A stretch of DNA of 64,000 bases, taken from positions 186,001-250,000 of the forward strand of contig CALUJA010000001.1 in NCBI GenBank assembly GCA_944320845.1. The letters run 5' to 3'. Position 1 is the stretch's first letter. Each line of letters begins with the position of its first letter. Position numbers and translations under genes: made by a program. This document shows, one piece after another, positions 18,382 through 28,900 of the stretch. The DNA comes from an uncultured Phocaeicola sp. Lineage in GTDB: Bacteria; Bacteroidota; Bacteroidia; Bacteroidales; Bacteroidaceae. The notes under the pieces were generated by a model. It searched no databases and was not told where the DNA came from. It saw only the letters and a program-made list of their open reading frames with translations.

Positions 18382-18721
18382 TAGCATATTATCTTTTGAT
18401 ACGGAAAATGTTTGGTATAATGTCAAATTTTATTTTGTATGTTTGATTCTGTCGTTGTTTGGCGTTGAAATGTAACAGATGCAACCGATATGTCTGCGTA
18501 TAGTAACAGTTTGTAAGTTTTTAATTTTTTGAAGTGTAATTTGTGTCAGTATTCTCTGCTGATAAGATGCATGGATAATGCCGGAAAGTCGCGTCTTTTC
18601 GCTTTTTGTGCCGGGATGAACCGCGGTTTTCGTCTTGTGCCTGTCGGCGTTTGGTTGGCATGAAATGCAGGCATGGCCCTAATCCCGTGTCTTTTTGGCC
18701 GGCATCCTGTCGGATGATGAC

Positions 18722-18766
18722 AAATAAAAACGTGCGGCATAAGCCGGTAAAGACTTATGCCGCACG
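18722..18766 (-). terminator. Terminator after dapL
   Basis: A perfect 13-bp stem (CGTGCGGCATAAG / CTTATGCCGCACG, 10-base loop) is followed on the minus strand by TTTTTATTTG. It lies 36 bases after the dapL stop and closes the gltB-to-dapL run. Confidence 0.92.
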
Positions 18767-18802
18767 GATGCAGCCGCGGACTGCGACGGGAAGTCCGCCG
18801 GT

Positions 18803-20032
18803 TCAGCTATGGCTCCGGATGCGCTGCATGGCTTCGATGCAGTCGTCCCGCCTGCCGAATGCCGTCAGACGCAGGTATCCTTCTCCGCTCGGGCCGAATC
18901 CCACGCCGGGCGTGCCCACAATATTCATATTATAGAGCAGGTGGTCGAAAAATTTCCATGAGCTCATGCCTTCCGGAGCCTTGAGCCAAAGGTAGGGGGC
19001 ATTGGTTCCGCCGTAGACATCGAACCCGCTGTTCTGCAGTTCCGTCCGCATGATACGGGCGTTTTCCATGTAATAGTCGATGGTTTCCCTTACCTGCCGC
19101 TGCCCTTCGGGGCTGTATACGGCTTCGGCTCCCCGTTGGGTGATGTAGCTTGTCCCGTTGAACTTGGTGCATTGGTGGCGGTTCCACAACGGATTCAGCG
19201 GGATGCGCTCCCCGCCGAGGGTGGCGGCGGTGATTTCTTTCGGTATCACCGTGTAGCCGCACCGCACTCCCGTAAACCCGGCGGTCTTTGAAAAACTCCG
19301 TATCTCGATGGCTACCTTCTTGGCTCCCCTGATTTCGTAGATGGAATGAGGGATGTCCGGCTCGCGGATGTATGCTTCATAAGCGGCGTCGAACACAATC
19401 AGCGTGTCGTTTTTCAGCGCATAGTCCACCCATACCTTGAGCTGCTCGTGCGTAAGAGCCGTGCCCGTCGGATTATTGGGATAGCAAAGATAGATAAGGT
19501 CTACGCGATGGTCGGGGACACTGGGTATGAAATGGTTTTCTGCCGTGCAGGGCAGATAGGTTACATTGCTCCATGTCCCGTCCGGTTCGCGGACGCCCGA
19601 CCGTCCGCACATGATGTTGCTGTCCACATACACGGGATAGACGGGGTCGGTAACGCCCATGCTGTTGTCCCACCGCAGCAGTTCGCCGATGTTTCCGGTA
19701 TCGCTTTTGGCTCCGTCGCTGACGAAGATTTCCGAAGGACTGAGGCTGACGCCCAGCGGGGCGAAGTCATGCTTGATGATTGCCTCTATCAGAAATTCGT
19801 ATCCCTGCTCCGGCCCGTATCCGTGAAAGGTGTCCATGTCCGCCATCTCGTCTACCGCCTTGTGCATGGCCTGTATGCAGGCAGGCGGGAGCGGGCGGGT
19901 CACATCGCCTATGCCCAGACGTATGAGCGGCTGCTTGGGGTGAGTGACCTTGAAGGCATTTACCTTTTTTGCGATGTCGGAAAACAGATAGTTGCTTTGC
20001 AGTTTCAGAAAATGTTCGTTTACTAATGCCAT
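18803..20032 (-). CDS. dapL: LL-diaminopimelate aminotransferase
   Basis: A 409-residue PLP enzyme that converts tetrahydrodipicolinate and glutamate directly to LL-diaminopimelate, bypassing the acylated intermediates of lysine synthesis. It shows the family start '[20 protein letters not shown]', the '[17 protein letters not shown]' block and the PLP-lysine motif '[18 protein letters not shown]' (about 270-287). It lies 21 bases after dapF, so the LL product passes directly to the next enzyme. The glutamate donor is produced by gltBD of the same run. Confidence 0.96.
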   Translation of the reverse strand: MALVNEHFLKLQSNYLFSDIAKKVNAFKVTHPKQPLIRLGIGDVTRPLPPACIQAMHKAVDEMADMDTFHGYGPEQGYEFLIEAIIKHDFAPLGVSLSPSEIFVSDGAKSDTGNIGELLRWDNSMGVTDPVYPVYVDSNIMCGRSGVREPDGTWSNVTYLPCTAENHFIPSVPDHRVDLIYLCYPNNPTGTALTHEQLKVWVDYALKNDTLIVFDAAYEAYIREPDIPHSIYEIRGAKKVAIEIRSFSKTAGFTGVRCGYTVIPKEITAATLGGERIPLNPLWNRHQCTKFNGTSYITQRGAEAVYSPEGQRQVRETIDYYMENARIMRTELQNSGFDVYGGTNAPYLWLKAPEGMSSWKFFDHLLYNMNIVGTPGVGFGPSGEGYLRLTAFGRRDDCIEAMQRIRSHS

Positions 20033-20053
20033 ATACGTTTTGTATGATTAAGT

Positions 20054-20857
20054 TCAGATTTCTATTTCTCCTTCAAAGACCTGGACGGCGGGGCCGGTCA
20101 TTTTCATGCGGCCGTCGGCCTCGTCCCAGTGCATCAGCAGGGTGCCTCCGTCCATCTCCACGGCTGTCGGGCCTTGGCACCGTCCCGTTCGGACGGCGGC
20201 CGCAGCCGTGGCGCAAGCTCCCGTTCCGCATGCTTGGGTTATGCCGGAGCCGCGTTCCCATACGCGCATCCGGATGTTGCACCGGTCAATGACCTGCGCG
20301 AACTCTACATTGACCCGGTCCGGAAACAGGGGATGGCGCTCTAATAACGGGCCGGCCTCCGGCAGATTGACCTCCGCCACATCGTTGACAAATATCACCA
20401 GATGCGGATTGCCCATCGATACGGCTGTTCCGCTGCCGTACGGGTATCCGTTTCCCAATGTCACCGGGTGGATATCAAGGGGTTCCCCCATGTCTACGGT
20501 AACGGATGCCACCTGGTTTTGGCCGTCCGGATGCAAGGTCAGCACCTTGATGCCGGAAAGCGTGTCGAGCCTGACGGTAGTCTTGTCCGTCAGTCCGTGT
20601 TCATACACGTACTTCCCGATGCAGCGGCAGGCGTTGCCGCACATCTTTGCCTCCGAACCGTCGGCATTGAATATGCGCATGCTGAAATCTCCCTTCTCCG
20701 AAGCGCCGACAAGCACCAGTCCGTCGCTCCCGATTCCCGTATGAGGGCGGCTCCATGCCACGGCCAGCTCTTCCGGATTGCCGAGCGGATACTGCATTGC
20801 ATTGACATAAATGTAGTCGTTTCCCGCTCCGTGCATTTTGGTGAATCTTACTTTCAT
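20054..20857 (-). CDS. dapF: Diaminopimelate epimerase
   Basis: Converts LL- to meso-diaminopimelate for peptidoglycan and lysine by a cofactor-free two-cysteine mechanism. The 267-residue product has both catalytic Cys motifs, '[18 protein letters not shown]' (about 69-86) and '[17 protein letters not shown]' (about 208-224). The conserved '[19 protein letters not shown]' N terminus fixes the start at 20857; the longer frame is an artefact of reading into asnB. It sits 14 bases after the asnB stop and 21 bases before dapL. Confidence 0.97.
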   Translation of the reverse strand: MKVRFTKMHGAGNDYIYVNAMQYPLGNPEELAVAWSRPHTGIGSDGLVLVGASEKGDFSMRIFNADGSEAKMCGNACRCIGKYVYEHGLTDKTTVRLDTLSGIKVLTLHPDGQNQVASVTVDMGEPLDIHPVTLGNGYPYGSGTAVSMGNPHLVIFVNDVAEVNLPEAGPLLERHPLFPDRVNVEFAQVIDRCNIRMRVWERGSGITQACGTGACATAAAAVRTGRCQGPTAVEMDGGTLLMHWDEADGRMKMTGPAVQVFEGEIEI

Positions 20858-20871
20858 GATTTTTTCATTGG

Positions 20872-22569
20872 TTATTTGTGGTACGCATCCTCGTGAACTC
20901 CCGCTACCGCCCGTCCGCTCGGCTCGTTCATGCCCTCGAATGAGGCGTCCCATGCCAGCGCCTCGGCGGTGGAACAGGCCACACTCGGCACACTCGGCAC
21001 GCTAAGCGCGGCGCTGTCACTGGGAAAATGTTCTTCGAATATGCTGCGGTAATAATATTCCTCTTTGTTGCGCGGCGTATGGATAGGGAAACGTTCGGCG
21101 GCATGTGCCATCTGCTCGTCGCTTACCGCCTGGGCGGTCATTTCCTTCAGGGTGTCAATCCAATTGTATCCTACGCCGTCGCTGAACTGCTCTTTCTGTC
21201 TCCAGGCGACACTGTATGGAAGCATGTCGGCGAAGGCTTCCCGCACGATTTTCTTCTCGATGGTCTTGCCCGGACACATCTTCAGACGGGGGTCGATGTT
21301 CATGGCAACATCAAGAAACTCCTTGTCGAGGAAGGGCACACGCCCTTCAACGCCCCAGGCCGAAAGCGACTTGTTGGCCCGCAGACAGTCGTATAAATGC
21401 AGTTTGGACAGCTTGCGCACCGTTTCACGGTGGAACTCTCCGGCGTTGGGGGCTTTATGGAAGTAAAGATAGCCGCCGAAAACCTCGTCGGCCCCCTCGC
21501 CGCTGAGCACCATCTTTATGCCCATGCTCTTGATGACACGGGCAAGCAGATACATCGGCGTGGAAGCGCGTACGGTGGTCACATCATAAGTCTCGATGTA
21601 ATAGATTACATCGCGCAGCGCGTCCAGTCCTTCCTGGATTGTATAGTTGATTTCGTGGTAGACGGTGCCGATATGTTCGGCCACTTCACGGGCTTTCGCG
21701 AGGTCGGGAGCACCCTTCAGGCCGATGGCAAAGGAGTGGAGCTGGGGCCACCAGGCTTCCAGCCGGCCGTTTGTCTCGATGCGCCGGGAGGCGTATTTCT
21801 TTGCTATGGCAGAAATGACCGAGCTGTCGAGTCCGCCCGACAGCAGCACGCCGTAGGGAACATCGCTCATCAGCTGGCGGTGTACGGCCGACTCGAGGGC
21901 TTCGCGCAGCTTTCCGACCGCCTGTTGCTCGGCCGGGCCGGACAGAGAGGCACCGGCTTCCGGCTGCGGCACTTCATCCATCCATTTGCGCTTGTACCAT
22001 CGCTTCATCGTGCCCTCGCGGCTCCAGTAATAGTGTCCGGGAAGAAAAGGCTCGTAACGCTCGCAAAAACCTTCGAGCGCCTTCAGCTCGCTGGCGCAAT
22101 ACACTTTTCCGTCGCTGTCATACCCGATATATAGCGGTATGACCCCGATGGGATCGCGCGCGATAAGGAACTCGCCGTTCGCTTCATCGTAGAGGGCGAA
22201 GGCGAAGATGCCGTTCAAGTCTTCCAGAAAGCGGATGCCCTTGTCGCGATAAAGGGCGAGAATCACTTCGCAATCGCTTCCCGTCTGGAAAGGATACTGT
22301 CCGGCGTAGCGTTTGCGTATGTCACGGTGATTGTATATTTCGCCGTTTACGGCGAGTATCTGCTTGCCGTCCGGCGAGAAGAGCGGCTGCTTCCCGCTCT
22401 GAGGGTCGACAATCGAGAGCCGCTCATGGGCCAGGACGGCCGATTCGCCGCAGTAAATGCCGCTCCAGTCGGGGCCGCGGTGGCGTATCCTCTTGGCCAT
22501 TGCCAGCGCCTTGTCGCGCTGCTCCTTTTTTTGTCCCTTGATATTGAAAATTGCTACTATTCCACACAT
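20872..22569 (-). CDS. asnB: Asparagine synthase B (glutamine-hydrolysing)
   Basis: A 565-residue enzyme making asparagine from aspartate, glutamine and ATP. The N-terminal glutaminase domain starts with the nucleophile in 'MCGIVAIF' (Cys2, exposed after Met removal). The synthetase domain has the ATP-pyrophosphatase loop '[20 protein letters not shown]' (about 245-264) and '[19 protein letters not shown]' (about 360-378). The C-terminal '[15 protein letters not shown]' is typical of the AsnB branch. It lies 43 bases after gltD and 14 before dapF, so transcription with gltBD and dap genes is likely. Confidence 0.97.
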   Translation of the reverse strand: MCGIVAIFNIKGQKKEQRDKALAMAKRIRHRGPDWSGIYCGESAVLAHERLSIVDPQSGKQPLFSPDGKQILAVNGEIYNHRDIRKRYAGQYPFQTGSDCEVILALYRDKGIRFLEDLNGIFAFALYDEANGEFLIARDPIGVIPLYIGYDSDGKVYCASELKALEGFCERYEPFLPGHYYWSREGTMKRWYKRKWMDEVPQPEAGASLSGPAEQQAVGKLREALESAVHRQLMSDVPYGVLLSGGLDSSVISAIAKKYASRRIETNGRLEAWWPQLHSFAIGLKGAPDLAKAREVAEHIGTVYHEINYTIQEGLDALRDVIYYIETYDVTTVRASTPMYLLARVIKSMGIKMVLSGEGADEVFGGYLYFHKAPNAGEFHRETVRKLSKLHLYDCLRANKSLSAWGVEGRVPFLDKEFLDVAMNIDPRLKMCPGKTIEKKIVREAFADMLPYSVAWRQKEQFSDGVGYNWIDTLKEMTAQAVSDEQMAHAAERFPIHTPRNKEEYYYRSIFEEHFPSDSAALSVPSVPSVACSTAEALAWDASFEGMNEPSGRAVAGVHEDAYHK

Positions 22570-22612
22570 GGTTTGCTCGTATTAAAAAAGTGTTTTTGTT
22601 GGGTTGTCTGTC

Positions 22613-23959
22613 TCATTTGCCGCGGGCAATGCAGTATCGGTCGATGTCGGCCGCCGCTTTTCGTCCCGATGCAATACATTTTACTACCAGACTGGCGCCT
22701 GAGCCGGCGTCGCCCGCCACGAATACATTCTCGGGCAGAGGCGGGAGTTCCGGCTTCAGAAATCCCATGGCCAGCAGCACAAGGTCGGCTTTCAGCGTTT
22801 CCTTCTTTCCGGTCGGCCGCATGGAAGGGCGGCCATTGTCTGTCGGAATCCACTCTACCTCTTCCACTTCGACGCCGCATACATGTCCTCCCCGTCCGAT
22901 GAAGCGGTTGGAAGTCAGGCTCCACCGGCGTACGCATCCCTCTTCGTGGCTGCTGCTTGTCTTCAGCACAAGAGGCCACTGCGGCCAGGGCGTGGCCGGA
23001 TTGTTGCCGACAGGCGGCTTGGGCATGATTTCAATCTGTGTGACGCTCAGCGCGCCCTGACGGTTGCTCGTCCCGATGCAGTCACTGCCTGTATCTCCTC
23101 CCCCGATAACCAGCACATGCTTGCCTTTGGCGGTGATACGCTCTTCTTTGCCGAAGGTTTGCCCGGCAAGTACCCGGTTTTGCTGCGCCAGCATCTCCAT
23201 GGCAAAATGGATGCCCTTCAGTTCGCGTCCCGGAATCTGGAGGTCGCGTGCCTGCGGCGTGCCGGTACATACGCAGTAAGCGTCGAATCCGTCCGGCATC
23301 CGGGTGAGGTCGACTGCTGTGTTTGTCTTGAAAGTCACGCCCTCTTCTTCCATTACATGCAGGCGGCGGTCGATGATGGGCTTGTTAAGCTTGAAGTTCG
23401 GTATGCCGAAACGCAGCAGTCCGCCCAAGTATTCCAGTTTTTCGAATACCGTAACATCGTATCCGCGGCGGTTAAGCTGGTTGGCGGCCGCCAGTCCTGC
23501 CGGGCCTGACCCGATGACAGCCACCCGATGTCCGTTTCGTGGCGTGCGGACAGGCTGTATATATCCTTCGCGGAAGGCGGCTTCGATGATGGCCGCCTCG
23601 TTTTCGCGGACAGTGACCGGGGCATCAAGACTGAGCTTGAGCACGCAACTCTTTTCACACAAGGCCGGGCACACGCGTCCGGTGAATTCCGGAAAGTCGT
23701 TGGTCTGGGCCAAAATCTGGTAGGCCTTTTTCCAGTTTCCCTTATAAAGTGCATCCTGAAACTCCGGAGGGCGGTTTCCCAACGGGCAGGCCCAGTGGCA
23801 GAACGGTACGCCGCAGTCCATGCAGCGCGATGCCTGTAGCTTCCGTTCGCTCGAGTTAAGGGTCTGCTCCACTTCGCTGAAGTCAGTGATTCGGTCGTGT
23901 ATAGGGCGGTACCCCGCTTCCTGGCGTGGTACGGTTAAGAATGCTTTAGAATCTCCCAT
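22613..23959 (-). CDS. gltD: Glutamate synthase, small subunit
   Basis: A 448-residue flavin and iron-sulfur protein that feeds electrons from NAD(P)H to GltB. The N terminus has the cysteine cluster 'ASRCMDCGVPFCHWACPLGN' for Fe-S centres and a second set 'CPALCEKSCVLKL'. Two Rossmann motifs follow: 'RVAVIGSGPAGLAAANQLNRRG' for FAD (about 145-166) and 'VLVIGGGDTGSDCIGTSNRQG' for NAD(P)H (about 285-305). It lies 83 bases downstream of gltB with no clear terminator between, so the two subunits are co-transcribed. Confidence 0.97.
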   Translation of the reverse strand: MGDSKAFLTVPRQEAGYRPIHDRITDFSEVEQTLNSSERKLQASRCMDCGVPFCHWACPLGNRPPEFQDALYKGNWKKAYQILAQTNDFPEFTGRVCPALCEKSCVLKLSLDAPVTVRENEAAIIEAAFREGYIQPVRTPRNGHRVAVIGSGPAGLAAANQLNRRGYDVTVFEKLEYLGGLLRFGIPNFKLNKPIIDRRLHVMEEEGVTFKTNTAVDLTRMPDGFDAYCVCTGTPQARDLQIPGRELKGIHFAMEMLAQQNRVLAGQTFGKEERITAKGKHVLVIGGGDTGSDCIGTSNRQGALSVTQIEIMPKPPVGNNPATPWPQWPLVLKTSSSHEEGCVRRWSLTSNRFIGRGGHVCGVEVEEVEWIPTDNGRPSMRPTGKKETLKADLVLLAMGFLKPELPPLPENVFVAGDAGSGASLVVKCIASGRKAAADIDRYCIARGK

Positions 23960-24042
23960 TTTTGTTCTGATATATTTAGGACGGGATAGAGGAAAAACGG
24001 TCTGCTATCCGCATCCGGATTGTTTTTTCTATTGTTGCGATG

Positions 24043-27000
24043 TTAGTAGTCTCTTTGCACTTCGGCGATTTTTTCCTGCAGTTTGCGCATCTGCTCTTCT
24101 GCCAGCACTTTTTTGTATTCGATAGGCGTGACCTGGATAAATTCATCGACATAGCGGCTCCAGTCATCGAGCATCGTTCGTGCCAGTTCGGAGCCGGTAT
24201 ACAGGTAGTGCCGCCTTATCAGCTCGTGCAGTTCCTTGCGTGCGGAAGCGTCCTCGAGCAGCGAAAGCTCGACCATCTCCATGTTGCAGAAGTAGTCGAA
24301 GTCGTGATGCTTGTTCCATACGTACGCCACGCCGCCGCTCATTCCGGCTGCGAAGTTACGTCCCGTCTCGCCCAATACCACCACTCGGCCGCCTGTCATG
24401 TATTCGCAGCAGTGGTCGCCTGCTCCTTCCACCACGGCAACGGCACCGGAGTTGCGTACGGCAAAGCGTTCGCCGACTTTCCCGTTGATATAAACTTCTC
24501 CGCTCGTGGCTCCGTAAAGCAATGTATTGCCTGCAATGGTGTTGGCCTCGGCAGCAAAGTCACTTCTTACAGGAGGAAGCACGGAGATATGCCCTCCGCT
24601 CAGTCCTTTTCCCAAGTAGTCGTTGGCTTCGCCTTCCAACCTGAAACTGATTCCACGGGCGAGAAACGCTCCGAAGCTTTGTCCGGCAGAGCCTTTGAAC
24701 TTGACACAGATGGTCTGGTCAGGCAGTCCCTGCTCTCCGTATCGGGCGGCTACGGCTCCTGAAAGCATGGCACCTACCGAACGGTCGGTGTTGGCGATGG
24801 TATACTCTAATGATACATCCTTGCGGTTCTCTATCGCGTTTCGCGATGCCTGTATCATCCTGACATCCATCACTTGGTCAATGTCGTGATGCTGCGTTGT
24901 TACGTTGTGCAGCGGCGAGCCGTTGTCGATTTTGCACAGGATGCGGGAGAAATCCAGTAAGGATGCTTTTGAGCCGGCGTCGGCAGGAACAACCTCGATT
25001 AAGTCGGTCCGCCCCACGATATCCTCTAATTTCGTGAATCCCATCTCGGCTAAATATTCGCGGACTTCCTGAGCAAGGAAGCGGAAATAGTTGACCACAT
25101 ATTTATAATGTCCGCGGAAATGCTCGCGCAGCTTGGGATTCTGCGTGGCTACTCCCACCGGACAAGTGTTTGCATGGCACTTGCGCATCATGACACATCC
25201 CAGAACAATCAGTATGGCCGTGCCGAAAGAAAATTCTTCCGCGCCTAAAAGTGCCATTTTAATCACATCTTGTCCTGTTTTGAGCTGTCCGTCGACTTGC
25301 AGGCGCACTTGCCCGCGAAGTCCGTTCAGTACCAAAGTCTGCTGGGTCTCGCTCAATCCGATTTCGGGAGATATGCCGGCGTAGCGTACGGAAGAGGCAG
25401 GCGATGCTCCTGTGCCGCCCTCCGCTCCGGATATGACTATCAGGTCGGCCTTTGCCTTGGCTACTCCTGCCGCGATGGTGCCCACCCCGCTTTCGGCCAC
25501 AAGCTTTACGCTGACTTTTGCCTTTGGGTTGACATTCTTCAGGTCGAAGATAAGCTGTGCCAAATCTTCGATGGAGTAGATGTCATGATGGGGCGGAGGC
25601 GATATGAGCGAGATGCCGGGGATGGAATGCCGCGTGCGGGCGATGACTTCGTTCACTTTAAATCCCGGCAGTTGCCCGCCTTCGCCCGGTTTTGCTCCCT
25701 GGGCAATCTTTATCTGTATTTCCTCGGCGTTGACCAGATATTCGGCAGTGACTCCGAAACGGCCTGAAGCGACCTGTTTGGTCTTGCTGCACAACGAGAT
25801 TCCATCGTATGTCTCGTGGAAGCGTGCGGAATCTTCTCCGCCTTCCCCTGTGTTGCTGCGCGTTCCGAGCTTGTTCATCGCCAAAGCCAACGCTTCGTGC
25901 GCTTCCTTGCTAATGGCTCCGAACGAGATGGCACCGGTCACGAAATGTTTTACGATGTCCTCTACCGGCTCGACCTGCTCAATCGGTATGGGATGCTTCT
26001 TGATGCGGAAGAAATCGCGCAGGAAAATGGGGGATTCCTTCCTGTCGACTGTGGCTGTGAACTCCTTGAACTTGGCGTAGCTTCCCAATCGTGTGGCCAG
26101 TTGCAGGGAACTGATGGTCTCGGGATTCCATGCATGTTTCTCTCCGTCCTTGCGGTAAGAGAATTGTCCGATATGAGGCAGCAGCTCTTCTACGCTTCCC
26201 GCATGGTATCCTTCTGAGTGGAAAGCGATATAGTCTTTGGCAATTTCCCGCAGTCCGATGCCACCTATGCTCGATGACGGCGTGCCGAAATAGTTTTTCA
26301 GCAGCTCTCTGCTCAGACCTACGGCTTCAAAAATCTTGGCACCGCGGTAAGAACGTATCGTGCTGATGCCCATCTTGCTCATTATCTTGTATAAGCCTTT
26401 GCATACGGCCTTGATATAATTTCGTTCGGCCGTTTCATAATTCATCTGTATATCGCTCTTTCCGACCAAATCATCCAGTACAGCGAAAGCCATATACGGA
26501 TTGATGGCGCTCGCTCCATAGCCCAAAAGCAGAGCGGCGTGCATGACTTCCCGTATTTCTCCGCTTTCAACAATCAGGGCTGTCTGTACCCGTTTCTGTA
26601 CCGCAATGAGGTGATGGTGGACGGCGCTTACGGCCAAAAGCGAGGGAATTGCGGCATGGCCGGCGTCTATGTCCCGGTCGGACAGGATTATGTAATTGAC
26701 TCCGTCTGTAACGGACTCTTCTGCTTTCTTGCACAACGTGGCAATCGCCTCCTGAAGCCCTGCCGCCCCTTGTCTTACATCGAACAGCATCGGCAGTTTG
26801 ACCGTATTGAATCCCTTGTAGCGTATGTTGCAAAGGATGTCCAATTGGGTGTTGGTCAGGATGGGATGGGGCAAACGGACCATTTTGCAATGGCTTTCGT
26901 CCGGAAGCAATATATTGCTTCCCACTGCACCGATATATTCAGTGAGCGACATCACCAGTTCTTCCCGGATTGGGTCAATAGGCGGATTGGTGACTTGCGC

Positions 27001-28566
27001 GAACTGCTGGCGGAAATAATTGTACAAAAGCTGCGGTTTGCCGGACAAGACAGCCAGGGGAGTATCGTTCCCCATCGACGATATCGGCTCATTCCCGCTC
27101 GTGCACATGGGGGTTATGATTTTTTCGATGTCTTCGCGGGTGAATCCGAAGGCGCGCAGCTTCCGGTCGTAATCGGTCACGGAGTTGCTTACCTTACGGC
27201 CGCTTTTCAGTGCGTCCAGTTCGATGCGGTTGGCTGACAGCCATTGGCGGTATGGCTTGTCGGAAGCCAACTGTTCCTTTAACTGGGCATCGTGGTATAT
27301 CTTCCCTTCCTGCGTGTCGACCAGCAGTATCTTTCCGGGCTGCAGACGGCCTTTTTCTTTGATGGTCTCAGGTTCGAAACTGATTACACCCGCTTCACTG
27401 GCCACTACCATCATGTCATTCTTGGTTATCAGATAGCGTGCCGGACGCAGCCCGTTGCGGTCAAGCATCCCGCCTGCATAGCGTCCGTCGCTGAACAACA
27501 GGGCGGCAGGTCCGTCCCACGGCTCCATAAGGATGGAATGATATTCGTAAAAAGATTTTAGCTCCTCGCTAATGGGATTTTTATCATTGAAAGATTCCGG
27601 GATGAGCATAGCCATTGCATGCGGCAAGCTGAGCCCCGACATGACGAAAAACTCCAAAACATTGTCGAGCGAGGCGCTGTCGCTCATATTGGGCTGCAAG
27701 ATGGGCCGTATGTCCTTTACATTTCCCAGCAGAGGGGTGGAAAGAACGCTTTCACGTGCTTCCATCCATCCGCGGTTCCCCCGAATCGTGTTGATTTCAC
27801 CGTTGTGTGCCAGCAGGCGGAAAGGCTGTGCCAGACTCCATGTGGGGAAAGTGTTCGTGCTGAAACGGGAATGCACGATGGCAAGTCCGCTGGTAAAGTA
27901 GGGCTGCACCAGATCGCAGAAATATTCACGTACCTGCACGGAAGAAAGCATGCCCTTGTATACGATATTCTTGCTTGAAAGCGAGACAATATAGAAGTCT
28001 TTGTCCGTAATACGCCTCTCTATTCTTTTTCGGATGATATAAAGGGTCCGTTCGAGGTCTTTCGCGTCGGATATGCCCGTAATGAATATTTGCTTGATAT
28101 CCGGCTCCGTCTTCAGTGCATCTTTCCCTAAGATGGAAGAGTTGACCGGAACGGAGCGCAGATGCATTAAAGACAGTCCTTCGCGCTCTATCTCTTCAAT
28201 CATAATCCGGAGCATTTCCGCCTGTTTGTCTTTGGATTTCGGAAGAAACACCAGTCCTGTGCCGTATTTCCCTTTTTCGGGGACAGGGATGCCCTGAAGC
28301 AAAATGAATTCATGCGGAATCTGCAGCATGATGCCGGCTCCATCGCCGGTTTTGTTGTCGGCTCCTTCGGCTCCGCGATGCTTCATGTTTTCCAGAACCT
28401 TCAGTGCGGCGTCGACTAACTCATGCGATTTGTTGCCATGGATATTGACAATCATCCCTACGCCGCAGGCGTCGTGTTCGTAGGAGGCGTCATAAAGTCC
28501 TGAATCCTGCTGCTGACTTATTGCCTCTGCTTTTAATGTTTGTTTGATGAAATGATAATCTTTCAT
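24043..28566 (-). CDS. gltB: Glutamate synthase, large subunit
   Basis: A 1507-residue protein that transfers the amide of glutamine to 2-oxoglutarate, giving two glutamates. Domain order is standard. A short propeptide ends before Cys34 ('YEHDACGVGMIV', the N-terminal nucleophile of the glutaminase domain, about 34-430). A central domain follows, then the FMN-binding synthase barrel ('KVSVKLVAESGVGTIAAGVAKAKAD', and the 'CVMMRKCHANTCPVGVATQ' Fe-S region, about 1120-1140) and the C-terminal beta-helix with G-x-x-x-G repeats ('MTGGRVVVLGETGRNFAAGMSGG'). It heads gltB-gltD-asnB-dapF-dapL and has a near-consensus promoter. Confidence 0.98.
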   Translation of the reverse strand: MKDYHFIKQTLKAEAISQQQDSGLYDASYEHDACGVGMIVNIHGNKSHELVDAALKVLENMKHRGAEGADNKTGDGAGIMLQIPHEFILLQGIPVPEKGKYGTGLVFLPKSKDKQAEMLRIMIEEIEREGLSLMHLRSVPVNSSILGKDALKTEPDIKQIFITGISDAKDLERTLYIIRKRIERRITDKDFYIVSLSSKNIVYKGMLSSVQVREYFCDLVQPYFTSGLAIVHSRFSTNTFPTWSLAQPFRLLAHNGEINTIRGNRGWMEARESVLSTPLLGNVKDIRPILQPNMSDSASLDNVLEFFVMSGLSLPHAMAMLIPESFNDKNPISEELKSFYEYHSILMEPWDGPAALLFSDGRYAGGMLDRNGLRPARYLITKNDMMVVASEAGVISFEPETIKEKGRLQPGKILLVDTQEGKIYHDAQLKEQLASDKPYRQWLSANRIELDALKSGRKVSNSVTDYDRKLRAFGFTREDIEKIITPMCTSGNEPISSMGNDTPLAVLSGKPQLLYNYFRQQFAQVTNPPIDPIREELVMSLTEYIGAVGSNILLPDESHCKMVRLPHPILTNTQLDILCNIRYKGFNTVKLPMLFDVRQGAAGLQEAIATLCKKAEESVTDGVNYIILSDRDIDAGHAAIPSLLAVSAVHHHLIAVQKRVQTALIVESGEIREVMHAALLLGYGASAINPYMAFAVLDDLVGKSDIQMNYETAERNYIKAVCKGLYKIMSKMGISTIRSYRGAKIFEAVGLSRELLKNYFGTPSSSIGGIGLREIAKDYIAFHSEGYHAGSVEELLPHIGQFSYRKDGEKHAWNPETISSLQLATRLGSYAKFKEFTATVDRKESPIFLRDFFRIKKHPIPIEQVEPVEDIVKHFVTGAISFGAISKEAHEALALAMNKLGTRSNTGEGGEDSARFHETYDGISLCSKTKQVASGRFGVTAEYLVNAEEIQIKIAQGAKPGEGGQLPGFKVNEVIARTRHSIPGISLISPPPHHDIYSIEDLAQLIFDLKNVNPKAKVSVKLVAESGVGTIAAGVAKAKADLIVISGAEGGTGASPASSVRYAGISPEIGLSETQQTLVLNGLRGQVRLQVDGQLKTGQDVIKMALLGAEEFSFGTAILIVLGCVMMRKCHANTCPVGVATQNPKLREHFRGHYKYVVNYFRFLAQEVREYLAEMGFTKLEDIVGRTDLIEVVPADAGSKASLLDFSRILCKIDNGSPLHNVTTQHHDIDQVMDVRMIQASRNAIENRKDVSLEYTIANTDRSVGAMLSGAVAARYGEQGLPDQTICVKFKGSAGQSFGAFLARGISFRLEGEANDYLGKGLSGGHISVLPPVRSDFAAEANTIAGNTLLYGATSGEVYINGKVGERFAVRNSGAVAVVEGAGDHCCEYMTGGRVVVLGETGRNFAAGMSGGVAYVWNKHHDFDYFCNMEMVELSLLEDASARKELHELIRRHYLYTGSELARTMLDDWSRYVDEFIQVTPIEYKKVLAEEQMRKLQEKIAEVQRDY

Positions 28567-28621
28567 TGGTATTCTCTTTCTTTTTTATTTAATAATACCA
28601 TAATTTGTGTCACTATGGGTG

Positions 28622-28652
28622 CAAAAATAAATTATGGCTTTCTAAAAACAAA
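28622..28652 (-). promoter_or_regulatory. Consensus Bacteroides promoter of gltB
   Basis: On the minus strand, TTTG (28649-28652) and TATTTTTG (28622-28629) are separated by 19 bases, matching the -33/-7 consensus in sequence and spacing. Transcription would begin near 28615, leaving a leader of about 50 bases. The remaining part of the 334-base spacer (28653-28900) is AT-rich and shows no gene. Confidence 0.75.
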
Positions 28653-28900
28653 GAGAATAATGGACAAAAACCATTTTAAAATATCTGCTGTGCGCTTAGA
28701 TGTTTTAAAATGGCTTTATATTGCCGATATATGTTTCTAATTGTAATGTATTTCTCTTAATTTGCTTATATATTGTTAGTTTTGAATATAAATAAAAATT
28801 TTTGATGATGCTGTTGGCATTGACTGTTTGTATGGTTGTTTCGTGTATATGCTGTTATTTTGTTCAGACAATGCCTTGCTCTTTCATTAAAATGAAATGG

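Noticed and set aside
18546-18740. 64-codon frame in the dapL-barrel spacer
   Set aside because: It overlaps the dapL terminator and has His/Pro/Arg-rich shadow composition.
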